This document shows positions 36,742-45,935 of a stretch of DNA of 64,000 nt, piece after piece. The stretch is from Chersky-840 sp963810195. Its GTDB lineage: Bacteria; Actinomycetota; Acidimicrobiia; Acidimicrobiales; UBA8190. Under the pieces are notes generated by a model. The model saw only the letters and a program-made list of their open reading frames with translations. It was not told where the DNA came from and did no database searches. The stretch spans positions 372,001-436,000 of the forward strand of contig CAWEMO010000001.1 in NCBI GenBank assembly GCA_963810195.1, given 5' to 3'. The number at the start of each line of letters is the position of its first letter. The stretch's first letter is position 1. Position numbers and translations under genes: made by a program.

Positions 36742-37041
36742 GTGCGGCGCGTGGAGGTCCTCGAAGCGGCCGCCGTGGACGCCGAGCTGGCCGGCGGCAT
36801 GGGCTGGGAGCGCCGGGGCGCCGAGCTGGTGAAGACGCGACGGGGCAAGGACTTCGCCGACGCGCTCGCCTACGTCAACGCCGTGGGGGCGCTCGCCGAG
36901 GAGATGGATCACCACCCCGACGTCGACATCCGCTGGAACGTCGTCACCCTGCACCTGTCGACGCACTCCGAGGGCGGCATCACCCACCTCGACCTCGACC
37001 TGGCCCGGCGGATCGACGCCCTGCCCGCCCCCGGTGGCTGA
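36742..37041 (+). CDS. 4a-hydroxytetrahydrobiopterin dehydratase (pterin carbinolamine dehydratase)
   Basis: 99 residues. WERRGAELVKTRRGKDFADAL, then the catalytic stretch EEMDHHPDVDIRWNVVTLHL with the His pair, and LDLDLARRID. It recycles the oxidised pterin cofactor after aromatic amino-acid hydroxylation, or acts in a related role. GTG start at 36742, or GTG 36751. The end overlaps the next gene by eight bases. Confidence 0.9.
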   Translation: MRRVEVLEAAAVDAELAGGMGWERRGAELVKTRRGKDFADALAYVNAVGALAEEMDHHPDVDIRWNVVTLHLSTHSEGGITHLDLDLARRIDALPAPGG

Positions 37042-38153
37042 GCCCCGGGTCGGGCACACGCTCCTGCGCTACGTCCCGGCCGGGCTCCTCGACGGTCGGC
37101 CCCACGTCATCGTGGACGGCGCTCCTCGTCCGGGCACGGTGTGCGCCCTGTCGCACTGGCCGGGCACGCCCACCCCCGAGGAGCTGTGGCACGACGTCTC
37201 GGCCGGGATCGTCCTGCGCGCGCTGGAGCGCCCCGACCTGCTGCCCGGCGGGGTGGAGGCGGCGACTGTCGACCACTACGACGCCGACGGGGTGATCGCG
37301 CTGGGCCTGCTGTGTATCGAGGGCCTCGCCGCTGAGCACGGTCCGGTGCTCGTGGAGGCGGCGCGCGTGGGCGACTTCGACGTGGTGCGCGACCGGCGAG
37401 CCGCGCTGGTGGCCTTCGGCGTCGGCGCCCTGGGTGACGTCGACCGGGCCGCGCCGCTGCTCGGCGTGCCGGCCCCGCGCGGCGCCGACGCCCTGGACCG
37501 CACGGCGTGGGCCGCCACCGAGGCGCTCGAGATCCTCCCCGGGCTCGTCGAGGACCCCGAGCGCTACCGGTCCCTGTGGGCGGCGGAAGCCGATACGTTC
37601 GACGCGTCGGCACGCGCCTTTCGTGACGGGTGGGCGAACATCGAGGAGCGCCCCGAGCACGACCTGGCCGTGGTGCGCGTCGACGTCACGAATCCCCACG
37701 CCGAGCTCGGCGGCGTGGGGCGGCACACCGCTGCACCGCGCCGCGGTGCATTCGGCCACGGAGCGACTCCGTGTGGCGACCGTCGCCGGGGGCCGCGTCG
37801 AGGTCCGCTACCGCTACGAGTCCTGGGTCCGTCTGGCGAGCCGCCGGCCCCGTCGGCGCGTCGACCTGGCGCCGACCGCGGCCGAGCTCACCAGGGCCGA
37901 GGCGGGCGGGGCGCACTGGGTCTTCGACGGCGCCGGCGCCATCACCGGGGCACTGCACCTCGCGGAGGGAGCACCGAGCACGCTCGATCCCGAGCGTGTG
38001 CTGGATGTGGTGTGCCGGCACCTCGAGCACCTCGACGCGGGACCGGCCGCGTGGGACCCCTACGCCGAGCTCAGGCGATCGGCAGGTCCCACATGGGGAA
38101 CCACCGCGACAGGTCGGCCTCGATGGGCAGGTCGTCGGCGAGCATGCCCTTGA
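37034..38153 (+). CDS. DUF6687-like protein, apparent +1 frameshift
   Basis: The N-terminal part (TLLRYVPAGLLDGRPHVIVDG, ALSHWPGTPTPEELWHDVSA, DHYDADGVIALGLL) is continuous to NPHAELGG. The frame must then skip one base near 37715 to continue as WGGTPLHRAAVHSATERLRV, YRYESWVRL and HWVFDGAGAITGALHL. The corrected product is about 370 residues. The match to DUF6687, an actinobacterial family of unknown function, is from memory and moderately sure. The DHYDADG stretch recalls metal-binding DHH-like motifs, but I would not infer activity. The 3' end overlaps pspAB by about 83 bp on the other strand. Confidence 0.7.
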
Positions 38154-38769
38154 GCCGGAGCTCGAGCTCGTTGTCGCGTTGCTCCGCCCCGGTGGGGGCG
38201 AAGGGGTAGAACGTCCCCTGCTTGGCCAGGTACACGATGTACAGCGGGCGTGTGATGGTGTCGGCCTCAGCGCCGCTCGCCTCGGGGGCACCGCTGTCGG
38301 CAGGGGCGTCGGTGCTCTGCACGGGCCCGGGGGCGAAGCCGAAGACCGAGCACAGCAGTTGCGTGCTCCATCCAGCGTCTTGGAGGGAGGAGTGCACCAT
38401 GTGCACCCGCGTGACGAGGTCGTCCACGGCGCTTGCCTCCACGATGATCCACCGGTAGCCGAACTTGTCCCCCACATGGCGCACGGTGGGCTTGGCGGGA
38501 GCCCCCGGTGCGCTCGGTGTGCTCGGCGAGCTCGGGGACGTGGCACCGGGAGCGGGCTCGTCCGGTGTCGCCAGGAGTTGCTCGAGCTCGGCCTGCATCT
38601 CGGCGAAGGGCTGGCCTGCGGGCGGCTTGAAGCACACCCCGGCCCGTCCGGTCGGAAGGAGGCCCGCCGTCACCTGCAAGGTGATGGCGGCGGAGGGCAA
38701 CGAGAACAGCGCGTCCAGGTTGGCCCGCACCGGCTTGGTCCGCCCCAGCAGGGTGTCGAACAGGCCCAT
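38071..38769 (-). CDS. pspAB: PspA-associated protein PspAB
   Basis: 232 residues. MGLFDTLLGRTKPVRANLDA, LFSLPSAAITLQVTAG, GVCFKPPAGQPFAEMQAE, FGYRWIIVEA, LYIVYLAKQGTFYPFAP and RDNELELRLKGMLADDLPIE match the PspAB family that accompanies PspA in actinobacteria. A Pro/Ser/Ala-rich insert (about residues 73-92) is less typical. No membrane segment. It is the last gene of the pspA-htpX-pspAB operon, an envelope-stress module; its molecular role is unknown. Confidence 0.85.
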   Translation of the reverse strand: MGLFDTLLGRTKPVRANLDALFSLPSAAITLQVTAGLLPTGRAGVCFKPPAGQPFAEMQAELEQLLATPDEPAPGATSPSSPSTPSAPGAPAKPTVRHVGDKFGYRWIIVEASAVDDLVTRVHMVHSSLQDAGWSTQLLCSVFGFAPGPVQSTDAPADSGAPEASGAEADTITRPLYIVYLAKQGTFYPFAPTGAEQRDNELELRLKGMLADDLPIEADLSRWFPMWDLPIA

Positions 38770-38818
38770 CAGCGCGCACCCGTCGCCGGGCGTCGGATCT
38801 CGTCGCTGCGTCGGGACC

Positions 38819-39745
38819 TCATCCGGGCTGGTTCATCTCGGCTTCGAGCTTGGCCAGTTGGTCGAGGCGCTTCTGGAGCGGTGGGTGGGTGGAGAAGAGC
38901 GAGGACAGGCTCGTGCCCTGGGACAGGGCGGGGGTGAAGTAGAAGGCGTTGAAGTGCTCCGCCGAGCGCAGGTCCCGGGTGGGGATGCGCGACATCTCCC
39001 CGGTGACCTTCACCAGGGCCGAGGCCAACAGCGACGGCCGGCCGATCAGGATCGCGCCCGAGCGGTCGGCGGCCAGCTCGCGGTAGCGCGACAGCGCCAT
39101 GGTGAGGAGGAAGCTCACCGCGTAGATGAGGGCGGAGACCACGATCACGGCGAGCTCCACCATCGCCGCCTGCCCGGCACCGCCGCGGTCGTTGCCGCCG
39201 CCGAAGCCGCCGAAGATCCCGGCGTAGAGCGTGAACCGGGTGATGAGGCCGGCCACCATACCGAGGAAGCTGGCGATCGTCATGATGGCCACGTCACGGT
39301 GCGCGACATGGGAGATCTCGTGGGCCAGGACCGCCTCGAGCTCGGGCTCGTCGAGCCGGCGCATGATTCCGCGGGTGGCGCAGACCACGGCGTTCTTGGG
39401 GTTGCGGCCGGTGGCGAAGGCGTTGGGCATGTCGACGTCGGCGATCGCCACGCGTGGCTTGGGCATGTCGGCGAGGGCGCACAGCCGGTCGATGATGCCG
39501 TGGAGCTCGGGCTCCTGCTCGGGGGTGACGATGCGCCCGTGCATGCCGAAGAGGGCGATCTTGTCGGAGAACCAGTACTGGCAGAACAAGAACGCAGCCG
39601 CGAGCACGAGGATCAAGCCGAGGTTGAGCCCGACGGCGAACAGGATGCCGATGACGAGGGCATAGAGGAGGACCATGAGCAGTCCGGTGATGAACATCCG
39701 GACCGTGAGGCCGTGGTCGGCGGGGATGCGGCGGTCGATCGCCAT
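38819..39745 (-). CDS. htpX: Zinc metalloprotease HtpX
   Basis: 308 residues. Two N-terminal membrane helices (LTVRMFITGLLMVLLYALVI, LGLILVLAAAFLFCQYWF), the zinc motif AVLAHEISHVAHRDVAIMT, two further helices, and the third zinc ligand in SRYRELAADRSGAILIG. C-terminal STHPPLQKRLDQL is typical. HtpX degrades damaged membrane proteins. Its ATG overlaps the pspA stop (ATGA), tying proteolysis to the PspA response. Confidence 0.95.
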   Translation of the reverse strand: MAIDRRIPADHGLTVRMFITGLLMVLLYALVIGILFAVGLNLGLILVLAAAFLFCQYWFSDKIALFGMHGRIVTPEQEPELHGIIDRLCALADMPKPRVAIADVDMPNAFATGRNPKNAVVCATRGIMRRLDEPELEAVLAHEISHVAHRDVAIMTIASFLGMVAGLITRFTLYAGIFGGFGGGNDRGGAGQAAMVELAVIVVSALIYAVSFLLTMALSRYRELAADRSGAILIGRPSLLASALVKVTGEMSRIPTRDLRSAEHFNAFYFTPALSQGTSLSSLFSTHPPLQKRLDQLAKLEAEMNQPG

Positions 39746-40563
39746 CAGGAATTCACCTCGGGTCGTGTCGCTGGGTGGCTTGTGGCGGACGGGACCGTTC
39801 CTCCCGGTGCTCCGGGCGGCGTCCCGCCACCGGGAGCGGGTGCCGGGGGCAGGACGGGGGAGGGGGCGACCGCCAACTCGGTCTTGAGGGCGGCGAGCTC
39901 GCGCTCGACCTGGGACGTGGCGCTGACCTTGTCCAGCTTGGCCTGGATGTCGTCGGTGCTCGAGCTGAGGTCGGTCAACGCCCCCGAGGCCAGGAGCTCG
40001 TCGATGGCGCCGGCGCGCGCCTGCATCTGGGAGATCTTGTCCTCGGCGCGCTGCATGGTGGCGCCGGCGTCGCTCATGGAGCCCGAGATCCCGGCCACGG
40101 CCTCGCCGATGCGGCTCTGGGCCTCGGCGGCGGTGTAGGTCGCCTTCAGGGTCTCCTTGCGGGTCCGGAACGCGGCCACCTGGGCCTGGAGGCGCCCGGA
40201 GGTCTCGACGAGCTTGTCCTGCTGGGCCGCGATCTGGGCGTGCTGGCTCTCGAGCTCGGTGAGCTCCTCGGCGACGGTCGCCCGACGGGTGAGGGCCTCC
40301 CGGGCCAGGTCCTCGCGGCCCTGTCCGAGGGCCAGGCGGGCCTGCTCCTGGAGCTTCGAGGCCTGCTGTTGGAGCTGGTCGGCCTGGATCTCGACGCGCT
40401 TTTTGGCCGTGGCCACCTCGGCGATGCTGCGCCGCATCTTCTGGATGTTGTCGAGCTGCTTCTCGTAGGAGAGGTCGAGGGTGTCGCGGGGGTCCTCGAC
40501 CCGGTCGAGCAGCTTGTTGGTCTTGGCCCGGAAGATGTTCAGGAACCGTGTGAAGACGCTCAT
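39745..40563 (-). CDS. pspA: PspA/IM30 family protein
   Basis: 272 residues from the ATG at 40563. SVFTRFLNIFRAKTNKLLDRVEDPRDTLD is represented by the conserved amphipathic helix and the EDPRDTLDLSYEKQL motif. Long coiled coils follow (residues 25-215), with a Pro/Gly/Thr-rich tail of about 40 residues unusual for PspA. PspA is an ESCRT-III-like membrane-remodelling protein that stabilises the membrane under stress. First gene of the pspA-htpX-pspAB operon, divergent from mca. Confidence 0.92.
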   Translation of the reverse strand: MSVFTRFLNIFRAKTNKLLDRVEDPRDTLDLSYEKQLDNIQKMRRSIAEVATAKKRVEIQADQLQQQASKLQEQARLALGQGREDLAREALTRRATVAEELTELESQHAQIAAQQDKLVETSGRLQAQVAAFRTRKETLKATYTAAEAQSRIGEAVAGISGSMSDAGATMQRAEDKISQMQARAGAIDELLASGALTDLSSSTDDIQAKLDKVSATSQVERELAALKTELAVAPSPVLPPAPAPGGGTPPGAPGGTVPSATSHPATRPEVNS

Positions 40564-40743
40564 CGCACCCAAGAGCATAGGGGAGGGGTACCGGCCGGTC
40601 GCCGCGCGCAGCACCTGATAGGCCAGCGTGCACCCCGATTCGGGCCCCCTCGGGCCCGGTGGCGGGGACCTCCCCGGGGAGCGGCGGGGCTCGGGGTGCG
40701 GGCCCGGTTCCGATCGTCACGGCGTCCGGGTACCGTGAGGGCG

Positions 40744-41625
40744 ATGAGCACGCGCTTGTCCTTGCTGACCGTCCACGCCCACCCCGACGACGAGGCGTCG
40801 AAGGGGCCTGCCACCGTGGCGCGCTACCACGCCGAGGGTGTCCACACGGTGCTCGTGTGCTGCACCGGGGGGGAGGAGGGCGACATCCTCAACCCCGCCA
40901 TGGACACGCCCGAGGTGCGCGCCGACATCGCCGGCATCCGCCGCCGTGAGCTCGCGCTCGCCGCCTCGCTGATCGGCTACGACGAGGTCGTGATGCTCGG
41001 ATATCGCGACTCGGGGATGAAGGACTCGCCCGCCAACCTCCATCCCGACTGCTTCGCCCGGGCACCCCTCGACGAGGCGGTGGGCAGGCTCGTGGCCGTC
41101 ATCCGTCGTGTTCGCCCCCAGGTGGTCGTGACCTACGAGGACGACCAACAGGGCTATCCCCATCCGGACCACCTGCGCGACCACGAGATCTCGCTGGCGG
41201 CGTTCGACGCGGCGGGCGATCCCTCCGCCTTCCCCGAGGCCGGCGAGGCCTTCCAGCCCCTGAAGCTCTACTACGTGGGGTGGTCCGCGGCCCGGGTGAT
41301 GGCCATGCACGAGAAGTTCGTCGAGCTCGGCCTGGAGTCACCCTTCGACGAGGCCTGGCGGGAGCGGGCGCGCAAGATGACCCGCACCTACACCACGGCG
41401 GTGGACATCTCGGGCTTCGCCGACGTCCGGCGCGAGGCGCTGCTGGCCCACGCCACCCAGGTCGACCCGACCTCCCCGTTCTGGTTCGGGCTGCCCCCCG
41501 AGGTGGCCCGCTCCATCCATCCCATGGACGAGTACATCCTGGCTCGCAGCCTGGTGGGCCCGACCGGGGACGGCGTGGTGGAGGACGATCTCTTCGTCGG
41601 TGTGCGGGACCTCGCCGCTCGGTAA
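40744..41625 (+). CDS. mca: Mycothiol S-conjugate amidase Mca (PIG-L deacetylase family)
   Basis: 293 residues. TVHAHPDDEASKGPATVARY holds the zinc-binding HPDDE, followed by EEGDILNP, LGYRDSGM and YPHPDHLRDHE with the distal zinc His. The SKG after HPDDE and the length favour Mca over MshB. Mca cleaves mycothiol-toxin conjugates to release a mercapturic acid. It implies the organism makes mycothiol, consistent with an actinobacterium. Confidence 0.85.
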   Translation: MSTRLSLLTVHAHPDDEASKGPATVARYHAEGVHTVLVCCTGGEEGDILNPAMDTPEVRADIAGIRRRELALAASLIGYDEVVMLGYRDSGMKDSPANLHPDCFARAPLDEAVGRLVAVIRRVRPQVVVTYEDDQQGYPHPDHLRDHEISLAAFDAAGDPSAFPEAGEAFQPLKLYYVGWSAARVMAMHEKFVELGLESPFDEAWRERARKMTRTYTTAVDISGFADVRREALLAHATQVDPTSPFWFGLPPEVARSIHPMDEYILARSLVGPTGDGVVEDDLFVGVRDLAAR

Positions 41626-41704
41626 CATGCCCCGACGATGCGGCGAGCCCTGCCCCTCGGGGCGCTCCTCCCGCATCTGACGCCGACGACCCAGGGAGGA
41701 CGAC

Positions 41705-42092
41705 ATGTCGAAGTGGCTCAGTCAGGAGTGGCTCGACGAGACCAGGAAGATGGCCGAGGGACAGCCCGACCGGCCCGGCGCCGTCCGCCCGCATGCAGTA
41801 CGTGGTGACCGGCGGCCCCGACGGGGACATCGACTACTACTGGATCCTCGAGAACGGCAAGATCACCGAGAGCCAGCTCGGGCGCCTCGCCGACGCCGAG
41901 GTGACGCTCACCACCGGCTACCCCGACGCCCTCAAGATCCAGAAGGGCGAGCTCGACGCCAACGCCGCCTTCATGCAGGGCAAGGTCAAGGTGACGGGGA
42001 ACATGGCGAAGGTCATGTCGCTGCTTCCCATCACCAACTCGCCCGAGTACAAGCAGCTCCAGACCGAGATCGCGGCGATCACCGAGTTCTAG
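41705..42092 (+). CDS. SCP2-like sterol-carrier-domain protein, apparent +1 frameshift
   Basis: Opens MSKWLSQEWLDETRKMAEGQ with an AGGAGG site before the ATG. One extra base near 41783 must be skipped to continue as SARMQYVVTGGPDGDIDYYW, ADAEVTLTTGYPDALKIQKG, LDANAAFMQGKVKVTGNMAK and the Pro/Glu tail ending AITEF. The corrected length is about 128 residues, one SCP2 domain, a hydrophobic lipid-binding pocket. The carried lipid is unknown. Stands alone between mca and a convergent deacetylase. Confidence 0.8.
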
Positions 42093-42928
42093 GCTCCGGC
42101 GCGCCGCATGAGGTCGCGTAGGGGGCGGTAGCCGATCAGGGTGACGCCGGCGTCCTCGAGCGCGACGCGCAGGGCCGGGTCGTGCACGAGCAACCGGTGG
42201 TCGTCGACCCGGGCCTCCCAGTCGGTGGCCATGGCCTCGAGCTCGGGACTGTCCACGGCGGGGTGCAGGTAGGCCTCGGTCACCCCCGGCCCGAGCCTCG
42301 GGATGGCGTCGAGGAGGACCTGGCGGCTGCCGACCCCGGGCACGTACACGAAGTCGTCGGGGAACACGACACCCTCCTCGGCGGCCAGGGCACGAAACGG
42401 GAACCCGATGAGCGCCTCGGTGTCAGCCCCCGAGAGCCGCAGGGGGAGCTTGAACTCCACGGCGAGGTCGAGGTAGGCGTCGAAGAACTCCGACTTGATC
42501 TGCATGGTGCCCATGTGGGCGTCGAGGTGGCTCACGTCGAAGCCCCACAGGATGGCGCGCTCGATCTGGGCGCGGCACTCGCGGCGCACCTCGTCGAGAT
42601 CGGCGTGGTCCCATACGTCTTCCACGGTGCGCGGGAACCCTCCGTCACCGTCGAGCAGCGAAGGGGCGTGCGTTATGGGGCCCCACCGGTAGAGGTCGAA
42701 TTCGGCGTTGACGGTGAGGTGCACGCCGACGTCGTCGCCCCGGTAGGCGGCAGCCGCACCCCGGGACCACGGGCAGGGGACCATGAGGCTTGCGCTCGTG
42801 GCCAGGCCGTCGCGCAGCGCCTGGTAGACACCGACGTTGGCGGCGTGACAGAAGCCGAGATCGTCGCAGTTGAGGATCAGGAGCTTGGCGTCCTCGGCGT
42901 AGCCGAGTCGTTCGGCGAGCGATGGCAC
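42089..42928 (-). CDS. YdjC/ChbG-type carbohydrate deacetylase
   Basis: 279 residues. The metal-binding N-terminus LLILNCDDLGFCHAANVGVY, VGVHLTVNAEFD and the conserved VSHLDAHMGTMQ correspond to the YdjC DD and HxDxH motifs. EAYLHPAVDSPEL near the C-terminus completes the active site. The family deacetylates chito-oligosaccharides or related N-acetyl sugars. No signal peptide, so probably cytosolic. The 3' end overlaps the convergent SCP2 gene by four bases. Confidence 0.87.
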   Translation of the reverse strand: MPSLAERLGYAEDAKLLILNCDDLGFCHAANVGVYQALRDGLATSASLMVPCPWSRGAAAAYRGDDVGVHLTVNAEFDLYRWGPITHAPSLLDGDGGFPRTVEDVWDHADLDEVRRECRAQIERAILWGFDVSHLDAHMGTMQIKSEFFDAYLDLAVEFKLPLRLSGADTEALIGFPFRALAAEEGVVFPDDFVYVPGVGSRQVLLDAIPRLGPGVTEAYLHPAVDSPELEAMATDWEARVDDHRLLVHDPALRVALEDAGVTLIGYRPLRDLMRRAGA

Positions 42929-42988
42929 GCACCCGACGGTAGCGCCCCCGTGGCCCGCACCGGTCCCATCGGGCCCCGGGGGCTCGGC

Positions 42989-43186
42989 TCAGGCGGCGTC
43001 GGCCCGGGTGTCGGCCAGGGCTGCCGACCGGGCGAGGGAGGCACGGGCCGCGGCCAGGCCCCGGCGACCGACCCGGCGGGTGGGCTCGTCGATCCGCCAG
43101 TCGGACTCGGCCGCAGGACGCGCCGGGCGGCGGGCGATGTCGCCGACCAGGGGTAGCTGCAGTTGGTTCTCCACGAGATGCAGCAT
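42989..43186 (-). CDS. Small hypothetical protein
   Basis: 65 residues, beginning MLHLVENQLQLPLVGDIARR and ending with an Ala/Arg-rich helix (RRVGRRGLAAARASLARSAA). It follows no known family I can name with certainty. The LPLVGD and WRIDEPTRRVGRRG phrases look protein-like and not like a shadow of another gene, as nothing else occupies this strand or locus. Confidence 0.45.
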   Translation of the reverse strand: MLHLVENQLQLPLVGDIARRPARPAAESDWRIDEPTRRVGRRGLAAARASLARSAALADTRADAA

Positions 43187-43332
43187 CGCGCCGAGGTGTA
43201 ACAGTGGAGCCCACCGAGCACCGGCGCCCCGCGGGGCCCGAATCGCGTCCACGGGGAACGGACCTCGAGCCCCATCCGTCGAACAGGACGAGGATGGCGA
43301 ACTGGACGAGGACGACCGAAAGGCGGTTGACC

Positions 43333-43953
43333 GTGGATCACGGCCGGGTGTCGGTGCGAGCATCGGGTCTGGTGGCGGTGGCCGTGGTGATGGCGGTCCT
43401 GACGGCCGGATGCGGGTCGGGCCCCGGCCCCGGTCCCCGGGGCGCGGCCGGGACGACCACCACGCCCACCTCGACCACCACGTCCACCCCTCCGAGCACC
43501 ACGCCGACACGCGTGGCGCCGGCGACGGGGATCTGCACCGCACCGGGGACGCTGACCGGGCTCTCGGTGACCAGGACGGACGCCTTTCCCCAGAACCAGG
43601 TCTCCTTCGACTTCCCCGCCCACGTCACCGCCACGAACGGCGCGGCGATCGCGGCGGTGGCCCGGGCCGCGTGCGGGCTGGGGGAGTTCCCCGCCGGGTC
43701 GATGTCGTGCCCCGCCGATCTCGGCATCAGCTACGCCCTGGTCTTCACGGCCGGAAGGGTCGTCTTCGGCACCGTGACCGCCGATCCGACGGGCTGTCCG
43801 AGCCTCTCGGGACTGGGTGCCCCCCGGTGGGCCGCCGCCAGCTTCTGGGACCAGCTGGCCGTGGCGCTCGGGTTGCCCGCGCCCCGCGAGTACTGCGACC
43901 CGTTCCGCGGGCGGCTCCCGACCGGTCCCACCCAGTGCGGGCCGAAGTTGTAG
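43333..43953 (+). CDS. Putative lipoprotein, function unknown
   Basis: 206 residues from a GTG. Signal peptide VAVAVVMAVLTAGCGSGP with lipobox L-T-A-G-C. A Thr/Pro-rich linker (residues 40-65) precedes a C-terminal domain with six cysteines (GICTAPG, AACGLGEF, MSCPADL, TGCPSL, YCDPF, QCGP). Likely anchored outside the cell and disulfide-stabilised. No family recognised. Confidence 0.7.
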   Translation: MDHGRVSVRASGLVAVAVVMAVLTAGCGSGPGPGPRGAAGTTTTPTSTTTSTPPSTTPTRVAPATGICTAPGTLTGLSVTRTDAFPQNQVSFDFPAHVTATNGAAIAAVARAACGLGEFPAGSMSCPADLGISYALVFTAGRVVFGTVTADPTGCPSLSGLGAPRWAAASFWDQLAVALGLPAPREYCDPFRGRLPTGPTQCGPKL

Positions 43954-43995
43954 CGAACCGGAGTGGGGCGGCGCGGAGCCTGTAGTTTCGGCCCC

Positions 43996-44952
43996 GTGGA
44001 CAGATACGGCATCACCGTGCCCTTCGACGACGTGCCCTTGGCCGAGCACGGTGCCTGGTACGAGCGTCTGGAAGCGCTCGGCTACACCGACGTGTGGACG
44101 GGGGAGGCGAACGGGGCCGACGGCTTCACGCCGCTGGCGCTGGCGGCGGTGGCGAGCGAGCGGCTCCGTCTGGGGACGGCGGTGGTGCCGGTCTACACGC
44201 GGGGCCCGGGGCTCCTCGCCATGCAGGCCGCCACCATGGCCGAGCTCGCGCCGGGGCGTTTCGCCCTCGGCGTGGGCTCGTCGTCGGACGTCATCGTGGA
44301 GCGTTGGAACGCGACGCCGTTCGTCGAACCGTACAAGCGTGTGCGCGACACCGTGCGGTTCCTGCGGGCCGCGCTCACGGGAGAGAAGGTCGACGCCGAG
44401 TACGAAACGTTCACCGTGCGCGGCTTCCGGCTGGGGAGGCGCGTCGAGCAGCCTCCTCCGATCTACGTCGCCGCCCTGCGGCCCGGCATGCTGCGGTTGG
44501 CGGGGCGTGAGGCGGACGGGGCCATCCTCAACTGGCTCTCCGCGGACGACGTGGCGAAAGTCGTCCCCGAGGTGGGGCCGGACAGGGCCATCGTGGCCCG
44601 CATCTTCGTGTGCCCCACCGACGACGCCGAGCGCGCCCGCTACGTCGGTCGCATCGGCATCGCCGCGTACCTGAACGTGGCCGTCTACGCCGCCTTCCAC
44701 GAGTGGTTGGGGCGGGGGCCCGAGCTCGAGCCGATGTGGACGGCGTGGCGCTCGGGGGACCGCAAGGCCGCCTTGGCCGCCATCCCCGACGAAGTCGTGG
44801 ACGCGCTGGTGGTCCACGGCTCTTCCGAGGAGTGCCGCGCCCACGTGCAGCGCTACGTCGACAACGGGGTGACCGTCCCCGTCCTGGCCGTGCTCCCGGG
44901 GGGAGACGACCTCGCCGCGGCCGTGGAGAACCTGGCGCCCGGCGGCGATTGA
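43996..44952 (+). CDS. LLM-class F420-dependent-type oxidoreductase
   Basis: 318 residues from a GTG. YGITVPFDDVPLAEHGAWYE, LGYTDVWTGEANGADGFTPL, RLRLGTAVVPVYTRGPGLLA and FALGVGSSSDVIVERWN are standard TIM-barrel motifs of F420-dependent luciferase-like enzymes. Substrate unknown. Second of three LLM genes in the window; transcribed alone. Confidence 0.85.
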   Translation: MDRYGITVPFDDVPLAEHGAWYERLEALGYTDVWTGEANGADGFTPLALAAVASERLRLGTAVVPVYTRGPGLLAMQAATMAELAPGRFALGVGSSSDVIVERWNATPFVEPYKRVRDTVRFLRAALTGEKVDAEYETFTVRGFRLGRRVEQPPPIYVAALRPGMLRLAGREADGAILNWLSADDVAKVVPEVGPDRAIVARIFVCPTDDAERARYVGRIGIAAYLNVAVYAAFHEWLGRGPELEPMWTAWRSGDRKAALAAIPDEVVDALVVHGSSEECRAHVQRYVDNGVTVPVLAVLPGGDDLAAAVENLAPGGD

Positions 44953-44982
44953 GCACTGGGCGTGATCAGGCGCCCAGCGCGA

Positions 44983-45891
44983 TCAGGCGCCAGGATCCAG
45001 GACGGCGGCGAGGGCGGTGTCGACGTCGGCGTGGCGGAAGGCGAAGCCCGTCGCCGTCAGCTTGGCCGGCACGACGCGCTGGCCGGCGAGCACCATCTCC
45101 GAGGCGAGGTCGGCCCCCAGAGCGGCCCGCAGCGCGAAGGCGGGCACGGCCATCACCGTCGGGCGGTGCAGCACCCTGCCCAGCGCAGCGGTGAAGGCGC
45201 GGTTGGTCACGGGCGCGGGGGCCGTGGCGTTGACGGGACCGTCCAGGGCGGGGTCGTCGAGAGCACGGAGCACAGCGCCGACCTCGTCGGGGAGCGAGAT
45301 CCAGCTCAGCCACTGCCGGCCGCTTCCGAGCCTCCCCCCGACGCCGAGCCGGAAGAGGGGGAGCTGACGCGCCAGAGCCCCGCCATGAGCGGACAGCACC
45401 ACCCCCGATCGCAGGCGGACGACGCGGATCCCGGCGTCGTCGGCGGCCTCGGTGGCGTCCTCCCAGGTGCGACACACCTCGGCCAGGAACCCGCTCCCGG
45501 GCGAACTCTCTTCGGTGAGCTCCTCGTCGCCCCGGTCGCCGTAGAAGCCGACGGCGGAGGCGCTCACCAAGACGCTCGGGGGTCGGCCGAGCCTGGCCAG
45601 GGTGCGGGCCAAGAGCGAGGTCGACTGCACGCGGCTTGACAGGATCTCGTGGCGACGCGCCGCGCTCCACCGCTTGTCGCCGATGCCGGCGCCGGCCAGG
45701 TGCACCACGGCGTCGGCTCCCTCGAGGGCGCCGGTGTCGATCGAACCGGCGGCGGGGTCCCACCGCGCCTCACCGGCGGCGGGGGTCCGGCGGACCAGAG
45801 GGGTCACGTCGTCGCCTCTGGCCCGCAAGGCGGTGACAACCGATGCACCGATGAGCCCGCTCGCGCCCGAGATCACGACCCGCATGCTCAC
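44983..45891 (-). CDS. TIGR01777 family NAD-dependent epimerase/dehydratase-like protein
   Basis: 302 residues. Rossmann start MRVVISGASGLIGASVVTAL, VHLAGAGIGDKRWS, SASAVGFYGDRGDEELTE with the Tyr of the extended-SDR site, and C-terminal PVNATAPAPVTNRAFTAALG (DUF1731 part). Related to YfcH and plant GC1, which influence division; the enzyme activity is not established. Confidence 0.9.
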   Translation of the reverse strand: MSMRVVISGASGLIGASVVTALRARGDDVTPLVRRTPAAGEARWDPAAGSIDTGALEGADAVVHLAGAGIGDKRWSAARRHEILSSRVQSTSLLARTLARLGRPPSVLVSASAVGFYGDRGDEELTEESSPGSGFLAEVCRTWEDATEAADDAGIRVVRLRSGVVLSAHGGALARQLPLFRLGVGGRLGSGRQWLSWISLPDEVGAVLRALDDPALDGPVNATAPAPVTNRAFTAALGRVLHRPTVMAVPAFALRAALGADLASEMVLAGQRVVPAKLTATGFAFRHADVDTALAAVLDPGA

Positions 45892-45935
45892 CTCCGTTCC
45901 CGGCGCCGTGGGCCGCCCACCGCGCCCGTCGAGGT

